64,000 bases of DNA, taken from Bryobacterales bacterium. Its GTDB lineage: Bacteria; Acidobacteriota; Terriglobia; Bryobacterales; Bryobacteraceae. Position numbers and translations under genes: made by a program. The notes beneath the pieces were generated by a model, which saw nothing but the letters and a program-made list of their open reading frames with translations, made no database searches and was not told the DNA's origin. The stretch is from positions 124,001 to 188,000 of the forward strand of contig JADZBH010000041.1 in the NCBI GenBank assembly GCA_020852175.1. The letters run 5' to 3'. Shown here piece by piece: positions 26,576 through 34,711 of this stretch. Position 1 is the stretch's first letter; each line of letters starts with the position of its first letter.

Positions 26576-27622
26576 CTAAAAGCCGCTGGTTTTGACGCGG
26601 AAACTCTCCACCCACCGGGCGCCGGGAGCGACGGATTGCAACAGGCCCGCGAACTTGCCTTCATGGGCGAGATTGAACTGGTTGGTGACTCCGGTCATCG
26701 GCTCGAAACAGATGAACTCGCGGCCAGGCGGTGCGTAGATGACGCTGACGGTATAACGGGGGCCGTATTCGACCGTGATACGTTTGCCGCCGCCTTCCAC
26801 CCAGAAGGGAGTCCAGCCGGAGGCGTCCTGTTCGAGGCCCGTGAAGACGTCGTCAAGCTGCGTGCCAGCCAGCGGAGCGGGATCGGCGAGAGAGACGGAC
26901 GTGGTTTCTCCTGTGGGTGTGAGTTTGGGGCCGAGCGTGACGTGCTGGCGGGCGGCGACGTGAACCTTCCACTGATCGCGCGGCACGCCGGGAATCTGAT
27001 AGTAGGTGTGGTAGCCGATCATGACGGGCAGGGGGGCGCTGCTCTCGTTGACGATGGCGGTTTGCACGTCGAGGACGCCGTCGCGCAGGCGGTAGGTCAT
27101 CTCGATGGTGTGGGCGAAGGGGAACTGCGCGGCGCGGGCGGGATCGCGGTGGGGGACAAGGCGGCTGGTGGCGACGGCGCCGTCGGCCTCGCTGGCTTTC
27201 AGCGAGACGACTTCCCAGTCATGCGCATAGAGGAGAAGGCCGTGGATAGGAAGGCCGTTGCCGTCCTTGCGGTAGGCGCCAAGGCCGGGGTTCAAGTGGT
27301 ACTGCTTGCCATTCACCCAATAGGATTCGCCGTCAATGCGGTTGGCCCACGGAGCGAGAAAAGGATTGCCCGCCATGCCGGGACGGGCGGCCCATTCGGC
27401 GGCGCTGGAGTGGGGGAAGTAGAGAATCTCCTGGCCGTTCACCTTCATGGAATAGGCGTTGTTGCCGGTCTTGGGCGCGATGCGCACCTCGGTCCTGGCG
27501 CGGGCATCGCGCAGGGACAGGACTTCGATTCCCTGGCCCGCGACACGTTCGGCGGAGTAGTTGGTGGTTTGGCTCATGAGTGGAAGGGTCCCCAGCAGCG
27601 CGGCCAGCAGAGTCGGGCGCAT
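26576..27622 (-). CDS. Exported aldose 1-epimerase
   Basis: 348 residues from ATG 27622; an ATG at 27631 overlaps the -10 box and is unlikely. RPTLLAALLGTLPLMSQ is a signal peptide, so the epimerase acts outside the cytoplasm. Family motifs: FLAPWANRID, PIHGLLL (catalytic His), GYHTYYQIPG (second His) and CFEPMTGVTNQFNL (catalytic Glu). It interconverts alpha and beta anomers of sugars released by hydrolases such as the GH172 gene next door. The gap to that gene is 37 nt, and each gene has its own TATAAT-N7-ATG. Confidence 0.9.
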   Translation of the reverse strand: MRPTLLAALLGTLPLMSQTTNYSAERVAGQGIEVLSLRDARARTEVRIAPKTGNNAYSMKVNGQEILYFPHSSAAEWAARPGMAGNPFLAPWANRIDGESYWVNGKQYHLNPGLGAYRKDGNGLPIHGLLLYAHDWEVVSLKASEADGAVATSRLVPHRDPARAAQFPFAHTIEMTYRLRDGVLDVQTAIVNESSAPLPVMIGYHTYYQIPGVPRDQWKVHVAARQHVTLGPKLTPTGETTSVSLADPAPLAGTQLDDVFTGLEQDASGWTPFWVEGGGKRITVEYGPRYTVSVIYAPPGREFICFEPMTGVTNQFNLAHEGKFAGLLQSVAPGARWVESFRVKTSGF

Positions 27623-27635
27623 GAGGGTCATTATA
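27620..27635 (-). promoter_or_regulatory. Candidate leaderless promoter: TATAAT-N7-ATG
   Basis: TATAAT (27635-27630 on the minus strand) ends 7 nt before the ATG at 27622. No SD is present. Confidence 0.6.
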
Positions 27636-27794
27636 CTTGCGGACCGCGGGACGGTCGTGAGCGGGGAGGCGCGGAGGCGGAGCGCGGGTGCGGAGATCTA
27701 AGGTAGGTTCCCAATCGCAAGTACGGAGGATTTCCCTCAGTACCTTGGAGCGGGTAGTTTTTGGGCAGCGCCGATAGTGTGTGTGAGAGTAGAC

Positions 27795-28310
27795 ATGTCA
27801 CCCATACGCCACCTGTTGCTGCCCCTGTTCCTGCTGCCCTCTTTCGCCACCGCGGGAGACCTTGCGCCCACCGGCGCGTTCGTGCCACCGGGGGCGGCGA
27901 TGCTGGCCGGCCTGTTGGAAGCGGCCACCGGCGGAGCGGCGCCGCGTGCCGGGTTGCTGACAGGGATCGAGGCCGTGGACACACCGGCGGGAACCGGTTG
28001 GGAGGCGGCGGGCATTGTCTACCACAGCGAAGTATTGGCCGCGCCCGTGGCACTGCTTCGCGAGGCTGCCTCCCTGGGGGCTCAGTCAACTGGAGGCGCC
28101 GGATCATTCCGGCGATGGCTGGGCTCCGAGGAGGCGGAACGTCTGACGATGGAGGCCAGGCTGGGCTCGTCGTTCTCGACTCCAGCAGAACCGCGGGGAC
28201 CGGGGGACACGGAAGAGACGCCATTCCCTCTGCTGTTTGCCGGCGCGGGTTTGGGCATGGCTTCGTGTCTGCTGCGCATCGGTGGAACGCGGAGACGGCG
28301 CCGGGCCTAG
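27795..28310 (+). CDS. Exported protein with C-terminal membrane/arginine sorting tail
   Basis: 171 residues from ATG 27795 (GAGAG upstream). SPIRHLLLPLFLLPSFATA is a signal peptide. The middle is Ala/Gly-rich with no known domain. The C-terminus, PLLFAGAGLGMASCLLRI then GTRRRRRA, has the span-plus-arginine layout of PEP-CTERM or similar sorting signals, but the PEP triplet is missing (TPFPLL instead). It may be sorted by an exosortase-like system or simply anchored. The stop overlaps the convergent BON gene stop: both use the tetranucleotide CTAG. Confidence 0.55.
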   Translation: MSPIRHLLLPLFLLPSFATAGDLAPTGAFVPPGAAMLAGLLEAATGGAAPRAGLLTGIEAVDTPAGTGWEAAGIVYHSEVLAAPVALLREAASLGAQSTGGAGSFRRWLGSEEAERLTMEARLGSSFSTPAEPRGPGDTEETPFPLLFAGAGLGMASCLLRIGGTRRRRRA

Positions 28311-28867
28311 TTTTCCTTCTCGACGCGCAGGTTGTTCTTCACCGAGAAGACGCCGGAGACCCCATTGGCCTGCATGCCGGCGATGTTCTTGTCGGCCTCG
28401 TTGGCGACAATGCCTTCCAGCGTGACATTCCCGTTCTTGACAATGATGTGAATGGGCGGCACGGCGCGCAGCGCGTAGCGGTTCAAGGCGGTATGGCCGT
28501 AAATGGCCCGGTAGGTGGCCATGCGGATGTTGTCGTCGTGCGACGACAACGGGAGCACCTCGATCTGGTTGACGACGCGTTCGACGCCTTCAATCCGCTT
28601 CACCACATTTTCGGCGGAACTCTTCAAAGTGGGACGGGAAACCTGGCCCATGAGCGTCACAGTCGAGCCGTCGATTTGATAGACAAGGTTGTCGAAAACA
28701 CCGTAATAGGGCAGCATCACCAGTTCGTGGCGGACTTCCCGCATCAGACGGGCGCGTGCATGGTCCGACGTTTTATCCGCCGCGTGTGAAGCGGCGTTGA
28801 CCAGGGGAACGCTGGCCAAGGCGATGCTGACGGTGAACACAGCGGCAAGAATACGCGGGGAACGCAT
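28307..28867 (-). CDS. Periplasmic protein with two BON domains
   Basis: 186 residues. A signal peptide (ends VNAAS) is followed by two BON repeats: residues ~40-105 (LMLPYYGVFDNLVYQIDGSTVTLMGQV... RIEGVERVVNQIEV) and ~115-185 (IHIIVKNGNVTLEGIVANEADKNIAG). BON domains bind phospholipid surfaces and occur in OsmY-type stress proteins. AAAGGAG lies 8-9 nt before the ATG. The 218 bases upstream (28868-29085) to the Rrf2 gene show no gene. Confidence 0.9.
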   Translation of the reverse strand: MRSPRILAAVFTVSIALASVPLVNAASHAADKTSDHARARLMREVRHELVMLPYYGVFDNLVYQIDGSTVTLMGQVSRPTLKSSAENVVKRIEGVERVVNQIEVLPLSSHDDNIRMATYRAIYGHTALNRYALRAVPPIHIIVKNGNVTLEGIVANEADKNIAGMQANGVSGVFSVKNNLRVEKEN

Positions 28868-29085
28868 AGATATTTTCTCCTTTGCGGCCGGACGGAGATC
28901 AATATATGGCGCAGTCCGGCACCGGCATTGATAGCACTTGCAGGTGGTGTTCCAATGCCCGGGGCTCGCGGATTTTCAGCGGGTTGACGGGTTGGGGAAG
29001 ACGCGCGGTGCGCCGGAAAGGGAAGTTTCTTCGCGGAAAGCGGGAAGAAACTTCTCACTCATGACGGAAGCGTATGGCTCCCGGG

Positions 29086-29601
29086 TCAGCGACGCGTGGA
29101 TTCCACGGAGGGAACCGTGCACCGCGCCTGATCGAGCAGGGGCAGCACGGCGTTCGTGCGTTCGGCCACCATGGCGGCCACCTGGTCTTCGTTCAGCATC
29201 AGGTCGGCCAGCGTGGTGCGTCCGAGAACGGACTGGAGCATGAACTGGATGGAGTTCCACAATGCCCGGAGCGAACAGTCGGTGTGGTGGCAGCAAACTT
29301 CCTGGCGGCCAGTGTGGCGTCCGCAAAACTGCGGTCCAAAAAAGCGGCCCCCCAGCACCTCCATCACTTCGGTAATGCGTATGTCGGCGGCGGGGCGCGC
29401 CAGCGAGTAGCCGCCAGCCTGTCCGCGTACGCTCTGCACGAGCTTGCCCATACGCATCAGCCGCATCAGCTTGGCTACGTTCGGCACGGACAGCCCCTCG
29501 GCCGTACTGATCTCGGGGATGGTGAGCGAGGCTCCTACGCCGCGCTTGGCGAGATGCAGCAGGCAGCGGAGGCCGTACTCTTCCTGGGCGCTCAGCTTCA
29601 T
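29086..29601 (-). CDS. Rrf2-family transcriptional regulator with cysteine cluster
   Basis: 171 residues. The winged-helix domain starts KLSAQEEYGLRCLLHLA, with EISTAEGLSVPNVAKLMRLM as the DNA-reading helix and GGYSLARPAADIRITEVMEVL after it. Cysteines 93, 103, 104 and 109 (FCGR...VCCHHTDC) resemble the iron-sulfur site of IscR/NsrR-type members, though the first spacing is longer. It probably senses iron-sulfur status, redox or NO. Target genes are unknown; the upstream minus-strand neighbour is an exported aminotransferase. It has its own TAAGAT hexamer 6 nt before the ATG. Confidence 0.9.
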   Translation of the reverse strand: MKLSAQEEYGLRCLLHLAKRGVGASLTIPEISTAEGLSVPNVAKLMRLMRMGKLVQSVRGQAGGYSLARPAADIRITEVMEVLGGRFFGPQFCGRHTGRQEVCCHHTDCSLRALWNSIQFMLQSVLGRTTLADLMLNEDQVAAMVAERTNAVLPLLDQARCTVPSVESTRR

Positions 29602-29613
29602 GTAGTTATCTTA
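29599..29613 (-). promoter_or_regulatory. Candidate leaderless promoter: TAAGAT-N6-ATG
   Basis: TAAGAT (29613-29608 on the minus strand) ends 6 nt before the Rrf2 ATG at 29601. No SD is present. Confidence 0.45.
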
Positions 29614-29653
29614 GCGCTATGCGAGCGCCGGTTGGCGGCGCTTTTTGCGGGAT

Positions 29654-30802
29654 TCAGGCGGCAAGCACCTTGAGCAGCGCCTGCTGAAACCGCGCCATTT
29701 CCGCGGCCGTGCCGATTGTGATGCGGGCGTAGCTGGGCCAGGCCGGCCAACTGCGGCCAATATAGACGTTTTCCGCCGCCAGTTTCCAGGCAAGTTCCCG
29801 GGCGGGGATGCCGGCATCGATCATCCACTTGTTGGAGACGCTGGGAATGTACCGGATCTTGTGCTTTTCGCAGAATGCGAACTGCTCCTCGCGCAGCGTC
29901 TTCATTTCGGCCCTGCGGGTTTTCACCAGATCCTTGCAGGCCAGGCTGGCCGTGGCGGCGGCCATGCCGGTGGCGGGCAGGATGCCGGCGCCATAGGTGC
30001 GAAGTCTGTCGATCAGATCCAGACGGCCCAGGGCTGCTCCCGCGCGGAGACCCGCCATGCCGTACAGCTTCGAGAAGGTCCGGAGGACGACGATGTCCCT
30101 ATCTTTCGCCACGAGACTGGTTCCGTAGGGCTCTTCGGTGAAGTGAACGTAGGCTTCGTCGAGCAGCAGGATGGAACCGGCGGGCTTGTTCGCAAGAAGC
30201 CATTCGATCGCGGCGCGCGGGGTGACGGTGCCGCTGGGGTTATTCGGATTGCAGAGGTAGAAGACTCCGGCGTTGGGATCCGCCTTGACCATGGCCTCGA
30301 CATCGTGAGCGTAGCTCGGGGTGAGCGGCACTTTGTGTACCGCGGCGCCGATGTAGCGCGCGGCGCGTTCGCCGGCCTCGTATCCCGGATCGCCCAGGAC
30401 GAGGCTCCGGCCCGGCGACGTGAAGGCCAGGATCATGCGGTGCAGCGCGTCGCTGGAACCGGGGAAGGGCATGACATAGTCCGGCTTGAGTCCTTCGGCT
30501 TCGGCCAGTGCGCGGGCAAAGATGGATGCTTCCTCGTACTGGTAGCGACCGCCCATGCCGGCTACGCGCGCGATGGCCGCCCGCGCTTCCGGACAGGGGC
30601 CGGCAGGGTTCTCGTTGGCGTTGATCTTCACGGCGCCATCCGGGAGAGCGCCGATGTTGGAGAACTGGGCCAGAGCGGGCTCGTTATAAAAAGAGAGGCC
30701 CGCGCCTCCGGCCAGCAGAGCGGCCAGGCGGCCAAAACTTCGCCGGTTGTAGCCGCGCCGCAAGAGGTCCTGTGCGAGTTCCTGGGAAAAGTGCTGGTTC
30801 AT
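29654..30802 (-). CDS. HisC-like PLP aminotransferase with Tat-type leader
   Basis: 382 residues. The fold-type I aminotransferase core is complete: NANENPAGPCPEARAAI (substrate entrance of histidinol-phosphate aminotransferases), LCNPNNPSGTV, LLLDEAYVHF and TFSKLYGMAGLRAG with the PLP lysine. Unusually, about 45 residues precede the core, with [20 protein letters not shown] and a cleavage-like ALA, which reads as a twin-arginine export signal. It would then transaminate a periplasmic amino acid or act as a secreted enzyme, not in histidine synthesis. GGGAG lies 6 nt before the ATG. Confidence 0.85.
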   Translation of the reverse strand: MNQHFSQELAQDLLRRGYNRRSFGRLAALLAGGAGLSFYNEPALAQFSNIGALPDGAVKINANENPAGPCPEARAAIARVAGMGGRYQYEEASIFARALAEAEGLKPDYVMPFPGSSDALHRMILAFTSPGRSLVLGDPGYEAGERAARYIGAAVHKVPLTPSYAHDVEAMVKADPNAGVFYLCNPNNPSGTVTPRAAIEWLLANKPAGSILLLDEAYVHFTEEPYGTSLVAKDRDIVVLRTFSKLYGMAGLRAGAALGRLDLIDRLRTYGAGILPATGMAAATASLACKDLVKTRRAEMKTLREEQFAFCEKHKIRYIPSVSNKWMIDAGIPARELAWKLAAENVYIGRSWPAWPSYARITIGTAAEMARFQQALLKVLAA

Positions 30803-30961
30803 GCGAATCTCCCGCCGTCACCTGTGAGTGTACCTCCGGTGGCGGCGGCGTTCAGGCTGGCTTTCAAGCCGGGGCCAGCCAAGTTTGCTACGCTGAAAAC
30901 GTCCCGGCGATCTCCGCCGCCTGCCTGTAGGAATCACGCCAAGGGAGTCCATTTCGTTTCC

Positions 30962-33508
30962 ATGCGTTTTCAAGTGAAGCCTCAACTGGAGTTTCTCGTC
31001 CGTCCGTCTCTGCCTCCCGCCCTCAGCCGGTTGGCTGAATTGGCCTGCAATCTGCTTTGGAGCTGGGACCACAATATCCGCGCCGTGTTCCGGCGGCTCG
31101 ATCCGCCTTTGTGGCGCGCCAGCGGCCACAATCCGGTACTGATGCTGAGCCAGCTGACCCCGGCGGCGATTGAAAAGGCCGCCTCCGATCCGCGCTATCT
31201 GGCGCTGTTCCGGCGCGCCTGCGAACGGTTTGACGCGTATATGGACCGGCCGCCGGCGGCTTCGCAGCAGCGTTTGATCGCCTATTTCTGCATGGAGTTC
31301 GGCCTGGTGGATTGCATGCCCACCTATTCGGGCGGTCTGGGACTGCTGGCCGGCGATCACCTGAAAGCGGCGAGCGATCTGGAACTGCCTTTGGTGGGCG
31401 TGGGGCTGCTGTATCAGAAGGGCTACCTGCGGCAGGTGTTGAATCCCGATGGCTGGCAGCAGGAACGCTACCCGATCAACGACTTCTACATGCTGCCCGT
31501 GCTGCCCGTCGAAGGCAAGGACGGGCGAGACCTGGTGGTGAGCCTCGACCTGCCCGGCGGCTCCTGCCACATCAAGGTGTGGCAGATGAACGTGGGCCGG
31601 GTGACGCTCTATCTTCTGGACACGAACATCCAGGAGAACGAAGGCAACCAGTACCGCGATATCACTGATCAGTTGTACGGCGGCGATATTCACATGCGCA
31701 TGCGCCAGGAGATTGTTCTGGGCATCGGCGGCATGAGCGCGCTGCGGGCCTTGGGGTTGGAGCCGACGGTCTTCCACATGAACGAAGGGCATTCGGCCTT
31801 CCTCGCCGTGGAGCGGATCCGCCTGCTGATGAAGGAACAGAACCTCAGCTTCGAGGAGGCGTTGGAGGCTTCGCGGCAGAACAACATCTTCACCACGCAT
31901 ACGGCCGTGCCGGCCGGCTTCGATTATTTCGAGCCCGGCATGCTCTACGACTATTTCAGCGAGTACTGCGAGAAGAACAACCTGCCGTTCGGGCAGATTC
32001 TGGCGCTCGGCCGGCGCAACGCCCACGACCAGGGCGAAAGATTCAGCATGGCCGTGTGCGCCATCAATTGCTCGGCCTGGCGCAATGCCGTCAGCAAACT
32101 GCACAGGGATGTGGCGCAGGAGATGTTCCAGGACATGTGGCCCCAGTTGCCCACCTGGGAGGTGCCGGTCACTTCGGTGACCAACGGCGTTCACCTGCCC
32201 ACGTGGCTGAACGGCGACCTGGCGGTGCTCTACGATCAGTACCTGCAACCGGACTGGCTCGAACGCTACAAGGATGCCCGGGTGTGGGATCTGGTGTGGG
32301 ACATTCCCGAGGCCGAGTTGTGGGAAACCCGGCGCCGCCGCAAACGGCGTCTGGTGCAGTTCGTGCGCGACCGCGTGCAGCAGGCTGCCATCGCGCGCAA
32401 GGGTTCGGCGTCCGAAATCCGCCGCCTGGGCGAGGTTCTGGATCCGGACACGTTCACCATCGGTTTTTCGCGCCGCTTCGCCACCTACAAGCGCGCCACG
32501 CTGTTGTTCCGCGACATGGCCCGTTTGAAACGGATTCTGACGAACCCGGAGATGCCCGTGCAGGTGATCTTCGCCGGCAAGGCCCATCCGAAGGACATTC
32601 CCGGCAAGAATTTCATCCGCGAGATCTGGCAGATGTCGCGCGACGCCGACATTTCGCGCCGCCTGGTATTTGTCGAGGACTATTCGATTCAGGTGGGCCG
32701 CGAACTGGTGCAGGGCGTCGATCTCTGGCTGAACAATCCCAAGCGCGGCGAAGAGGCATGCGGCACTTCGGGCATGAAAGCGGCGTTGAACGGCGTGTTG
32801 AACCTGAGCGTGCTCGATGGCTGGTTCGATGAAGCCTACGAGGTGTCCGGCGGATGGGCGATTGGCGACCGCGAGCCCTACAGCGAGGACCAGGACGATA
32901 TTCACGCCAGCGCCATCTACTCGATGCTGGAAAACGAGATCATCCCCATGTACTACCGCGACCGCGACCGCGGAGCGCCCGAGGAGTGGATGCGCCGCGT
33001 GAAGCAATGCATCGCCAACATCACGCCGCGGTTCAACTGCCAGAGGATGATCGCCGAGTACGATTCGGAACTCTATTTGCCGGCCGATCACGGTTTTCAA
33101 AGCGCCAGCGAAGGCGGCTTCGCTCCGGTCCGCGAGCACAGGCAATGGATGCGGAAGGTGGAGTCGCACTGGGACCGCTGCCGGATCGTGGAAGTAGGGC
33201 CGAAACTGGATAACCCGGCGGTGAGCGGCCATCCGCTGGCCGTGCGCGCCGTGATCGACCTGGGCGGATTGGCGCCCAGCGATGTGCGCGTGGAAGCCGT
33301 GGTGGGCCGTATCGGCGTGGAAGGCTTTTTGGAGGATACGACGGTTGTGCATTTGGCGCCGAACGGCGGTTCCGGCGGCGCCACTGTGTTCTCGCGGGAA
33401 TTCCTGCCGGGATACACGGGCAGGCTGGGGATGTCGGTGCGCGTGATGCCGAACCATTCGCAGGATCCGCTCACCCGGCCCACACACCCCCTGATGAAGT
33501 GGGGGTAG
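30962..33508 (+). CDS. glgP: Alpha-glucan (glycogen) phosphorylase, DUF3417 type
   Basis: 848 residues from ATG 30962. The N-terminal DUF3417 segment is clear (ALSRLAELACNLLWSWDHNI), followed by a GT35 phosphorylase domain: YFCMEFGLVDCMPTYSGGLG, DHLKAASDLELPLVGVGLLY, FHMNEGHSAFL, FSRRFATYKRATLL, and EACGTSGMKAALNG, whose Lys (~605) binds PLP. It releases glucose 1-phosphate from glycogen or maltodextrin. The shorter, DUF3417-bearing type is unlike the E. coli enzyme. The frame stays open upstream to 29645, but that part is antisense to the aminotransferase and is not coding. No close ribosome site is visible. Confidence 0.95.
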   Translation: MRFQVKPQLEFLVRPSLPPALSRLAELACNLLWSWDHNIRAVFRRLDPPLWRASGHNPVLMLSQLTPAAIEKAASDPRYLALFRRACERFDAYMDRPPAASQQRLIAYFCMEFGLVDCMPTYSGGLGLLAGDHLKAASDLELPLVGVGLLYQKGYLRQVLNPDGWQQERYPINDFYMLPVLPVEGKDGRDLVVSLDLPGGSCHIKVWQMNVGRVTLYLLDTNIQENEGNQYRDITDQLYGGDIHMRMRQEIVLGIGGMSALRALGLEPTVFHMNEGHSAFLAVERIRLLMKEQNLSFEEALEASRQNNIFTTHTAVPAGFDYFEPGMLYDYFSEYCEKNNLPFGQILALGRRNAHDQGERFSMAVCAINCSAWRNAVSKLHRDVAQEMFQDMWPQLPTWEVPVTSVTNGVHLPTWLNGDLAVLYDQYLQPDWLERYKDARVWDLVWDIPEAELWETRRRRKRRLVQFVRDRVQQAAIARKGSASEIRRLGEVLDPDTFTIGFSRRFATYKRATLLFRDMARLKRILTNPEMPVQVIFAGKAHPKDIPGKNFIREIWQMSRDADISRRLVFVEDYSIQVGRELVQGVDLWLNNPKRGEEACGTSGMKAALNGVLNLSVLDGWFDEAYEVSGGWAIGDREPYSEDQDDIHASAIYSMLENEIIPMYYRDRDRGAPEEWMRRVKQCIANITPRFNCQRMIAEYDSELYLPADHGFQSASEGGFAPVREHRQWMRKVESHWDRCRIVEVGPKLDNPAVSGHPLAVRAVIDLGGLAPSDVRVEAVVGRIGVEGFLEDTTVVHLAPNGGSGGATVFSREFLPGYTGRLGMSVRVMPNHSQDPLTRPTHPLMKWG

Positions 33509-33550
33509 AGAATTTCGGGGCGTCGCGAACAAATTTTTCGATGCTCCGTC

Positions 33551-33556
33551 TACAAT
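33551..33556 (+). promoter_or_regulatory. Possible -10 element (TACAAT)
   Basis: TACAAT lies in the 310-base non-coding gap between glgP and the Cys-rich gene, about 265 nt before the latter's ATG. No convincing -35 is seen. If used, the transcript would carry a long structured leader. Confidence 0.3.
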
Positions 33557-33681
33557 AGTTGCAGGCCACTGCCGATGGAATGAGCGGACGGCGGGGAACG
33601 CGTTTTGTGTAAGGCGTGCCCGCGCGAACCGGCCGGCGGATCAGATATTTCGCTGGACTCAGCACACTGGCCGTGGTAATT

Positions 33682-33733
33682 AGGTAGTGGAGAAACCGGT
33701 AGTTCGGAGGAATTATCCGGTTAACCACTGCCT
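33682..33733 (+). other. Long near-perfect hairpin, candidate structured leader RNA
   Basis: Within the gap 33509-33818, nested complementary segments form one extended stem: 33682-33690 with 33725-33733 (one mismatch as G:U), 33694-33699 with 33717-33722 (perfect), and 33700-33705 with 33710-33715 around a GGAG loop. It lies about 85 nt before the Cys-rich gene. It does not match a riboswitch class I know. The rest of the gap holds nothing else recognisable. Confidence 0.45.
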
Positions 33734-33818
33734 GCCCACTGAACGCCGCTTCCCCTTTAATCTGAGTAAGTGGAATCCGTGTTTTCAGTTTCTAGCTTGA
33801 AGGAGAATCACACCTTCC

Positions 33819-34292
33819 ATGGACAGCGACCGTAAGTACAAGTCTCGCGGATACATGGATAGCGACCGGGACCAGGGCTTCCGGGGCCGGGACGACCGGC
33901 CGCGGCCGCAGGGCCCTAAACCCCCGATCGACGTCACGGGTCCGCGTCTGCCCCGCATGGTGCAGACCGTTACCGCCGCGCGATGCTGGAATTGCGCCAC
34001 GACTCTGCCGCCTGGCATAGACTTCAAGGGCGCCTGCCCCAAGTGCAATTCCGATCTGCACTGCTGCAAACAGTGCGCCCATTTCGAGCCTTCGACGCGT
34101 TTTCAATGCTTGAAACCGGTACCGGTGCGCATCGCGCCGAAAGATACGAGCAACGAGTGTGAACTGTTCAGTCCGCGCGTCACGGTGGCTCGCGAGGTGA
34201 CCTCGTCAGGGACCGCGCAGGCGTCCCAGGCGCAGGCTCCGCGAACGCCCGCCGATGCCCGGGCCGCGTTCGACAACCTGTTCAAGAAATAA
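33819..34292 (+). CDS. Cys-rich zinc-ribbon-like protein of unknown function
   Basis: Unrecognised. 157 residues, cytoplasmic. A charged N-terminus repeats MDSDR (residues 1-5 and 13-17). Residues 56-97 hold eight cysteines, CWNC (56/59), CPKC (73/76), CCKQC (82/83/86) and C97, which is enough for two structural zinc sites. The C-terminal third is low-complexity Ala/Ser/Pro ending in AAFDNLFKK. Small zinc-ribbon proteins of this type bind nucleic acids or partner proteins. AGGAG lies 13 nt before the ATG, rather far. A structured leader precedes it. Confidence 0.75.
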   Translation: MDSDRKYKSRGYMDSDRDQGFRGRDDRPRPQGPKPPIDVTGPRLPRMVQTVTAARCWNCATTLPPGIDFKGACPKCNSDLHCCKQCAHFEPSTRFQCLKPVPVRIAPKDTSNECELFSPRVTVAREVTSSGTAQASQAQAPRTPADARAAFDNLFKK

Positions 34293-34313
34293 CCGGTTTT
34301 CGCGGAAGATCCA

Positions 34314-34709
34314 TTAGACGCGAAAACGCTCGTCGATTTCCACCTGATATCCGCTGGCCAGCCGGTTGGTTTCGTTGGCCATCCCCACCACCGACATTAA
34401 TTCGGCGAACATGGCATCGCTCATGCCTGCCTTGCGCGCGGCCGCCGTATGCGAGGCGATGCAGTAGCCGCACTGGTTGGTGACGCTGACGGCGACGTAC
34501 AGAATTTCCTTCAGCAGCGGGTCGAGCGCGCCCGGCGTCATGACGGATTTGATGCTCTCCCAGGTGCGCCGCAACAGAGGCGGATCGTGCGCGAGCGCCT
34601 TCCAGAAGTTGTTGATGTAGTCGGTGCCGCGCGTGGCGCGGATATCGTCGTAGACGGCGCGTACCTCGGGCGAGGCGGCTTCGTATTCGATCAGCCCACA
34701 AGTAGCCAT
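34314..34709 (-). CDS. Carboxymuconolactone decarboxylase/AhpD-like protein
   Basis: 131 residues from ATG 34709. The signature QCGYCIASHTAAARKAG places Cys80, Cys83 and His87 in the AhpD-type CxxC...H site, so it is likely a thiol peroxidase/alkylhydroperoxidase partner and not a decarboxylase. WKALAHDPPLLRRTWESIKSVM is the usual helix before it. It begins 2 nt after the stop of the CpaE/TadZ-like gene, suggesting co-transcription. The frame runs further upstream, but that part is antisense-like noise inside the previous gene. Confidence 0.92.
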   Translation of the reverse strand: MATCGLIEYEAASPEVRAVYDDIRATRGTDYINNFWKALAHDPPLLRRTWESIKSVMTPGALDPLLKEILYVAVSVTNQCGYCIASHTAAARKAGMSDAMFAELMSVVGMANETNRLASGYQVEIDERFRV

Positions 34710-34711
34710 AA

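Noticed and set aside
29645..30961. Upstream extension of the glgP frame giving a 1287-residue protein
   Set aside because: The extra part is antisense to the aminotransferase gene, has no domain, and glycogen phosphorylases of this type start at the DUF3417 segment.
33486..33507. CCCCC...GGGGG pairing at the end of glgP as a terminator
   Set aside because: The stem is short and overlaps the stop codon, and no T-run follows directly.
30818..33532. 904-codon open frame on the minus strand
   Set aside because: Antisense to glgP, with no recognisable domain and His/Arg-rich shadow composition.
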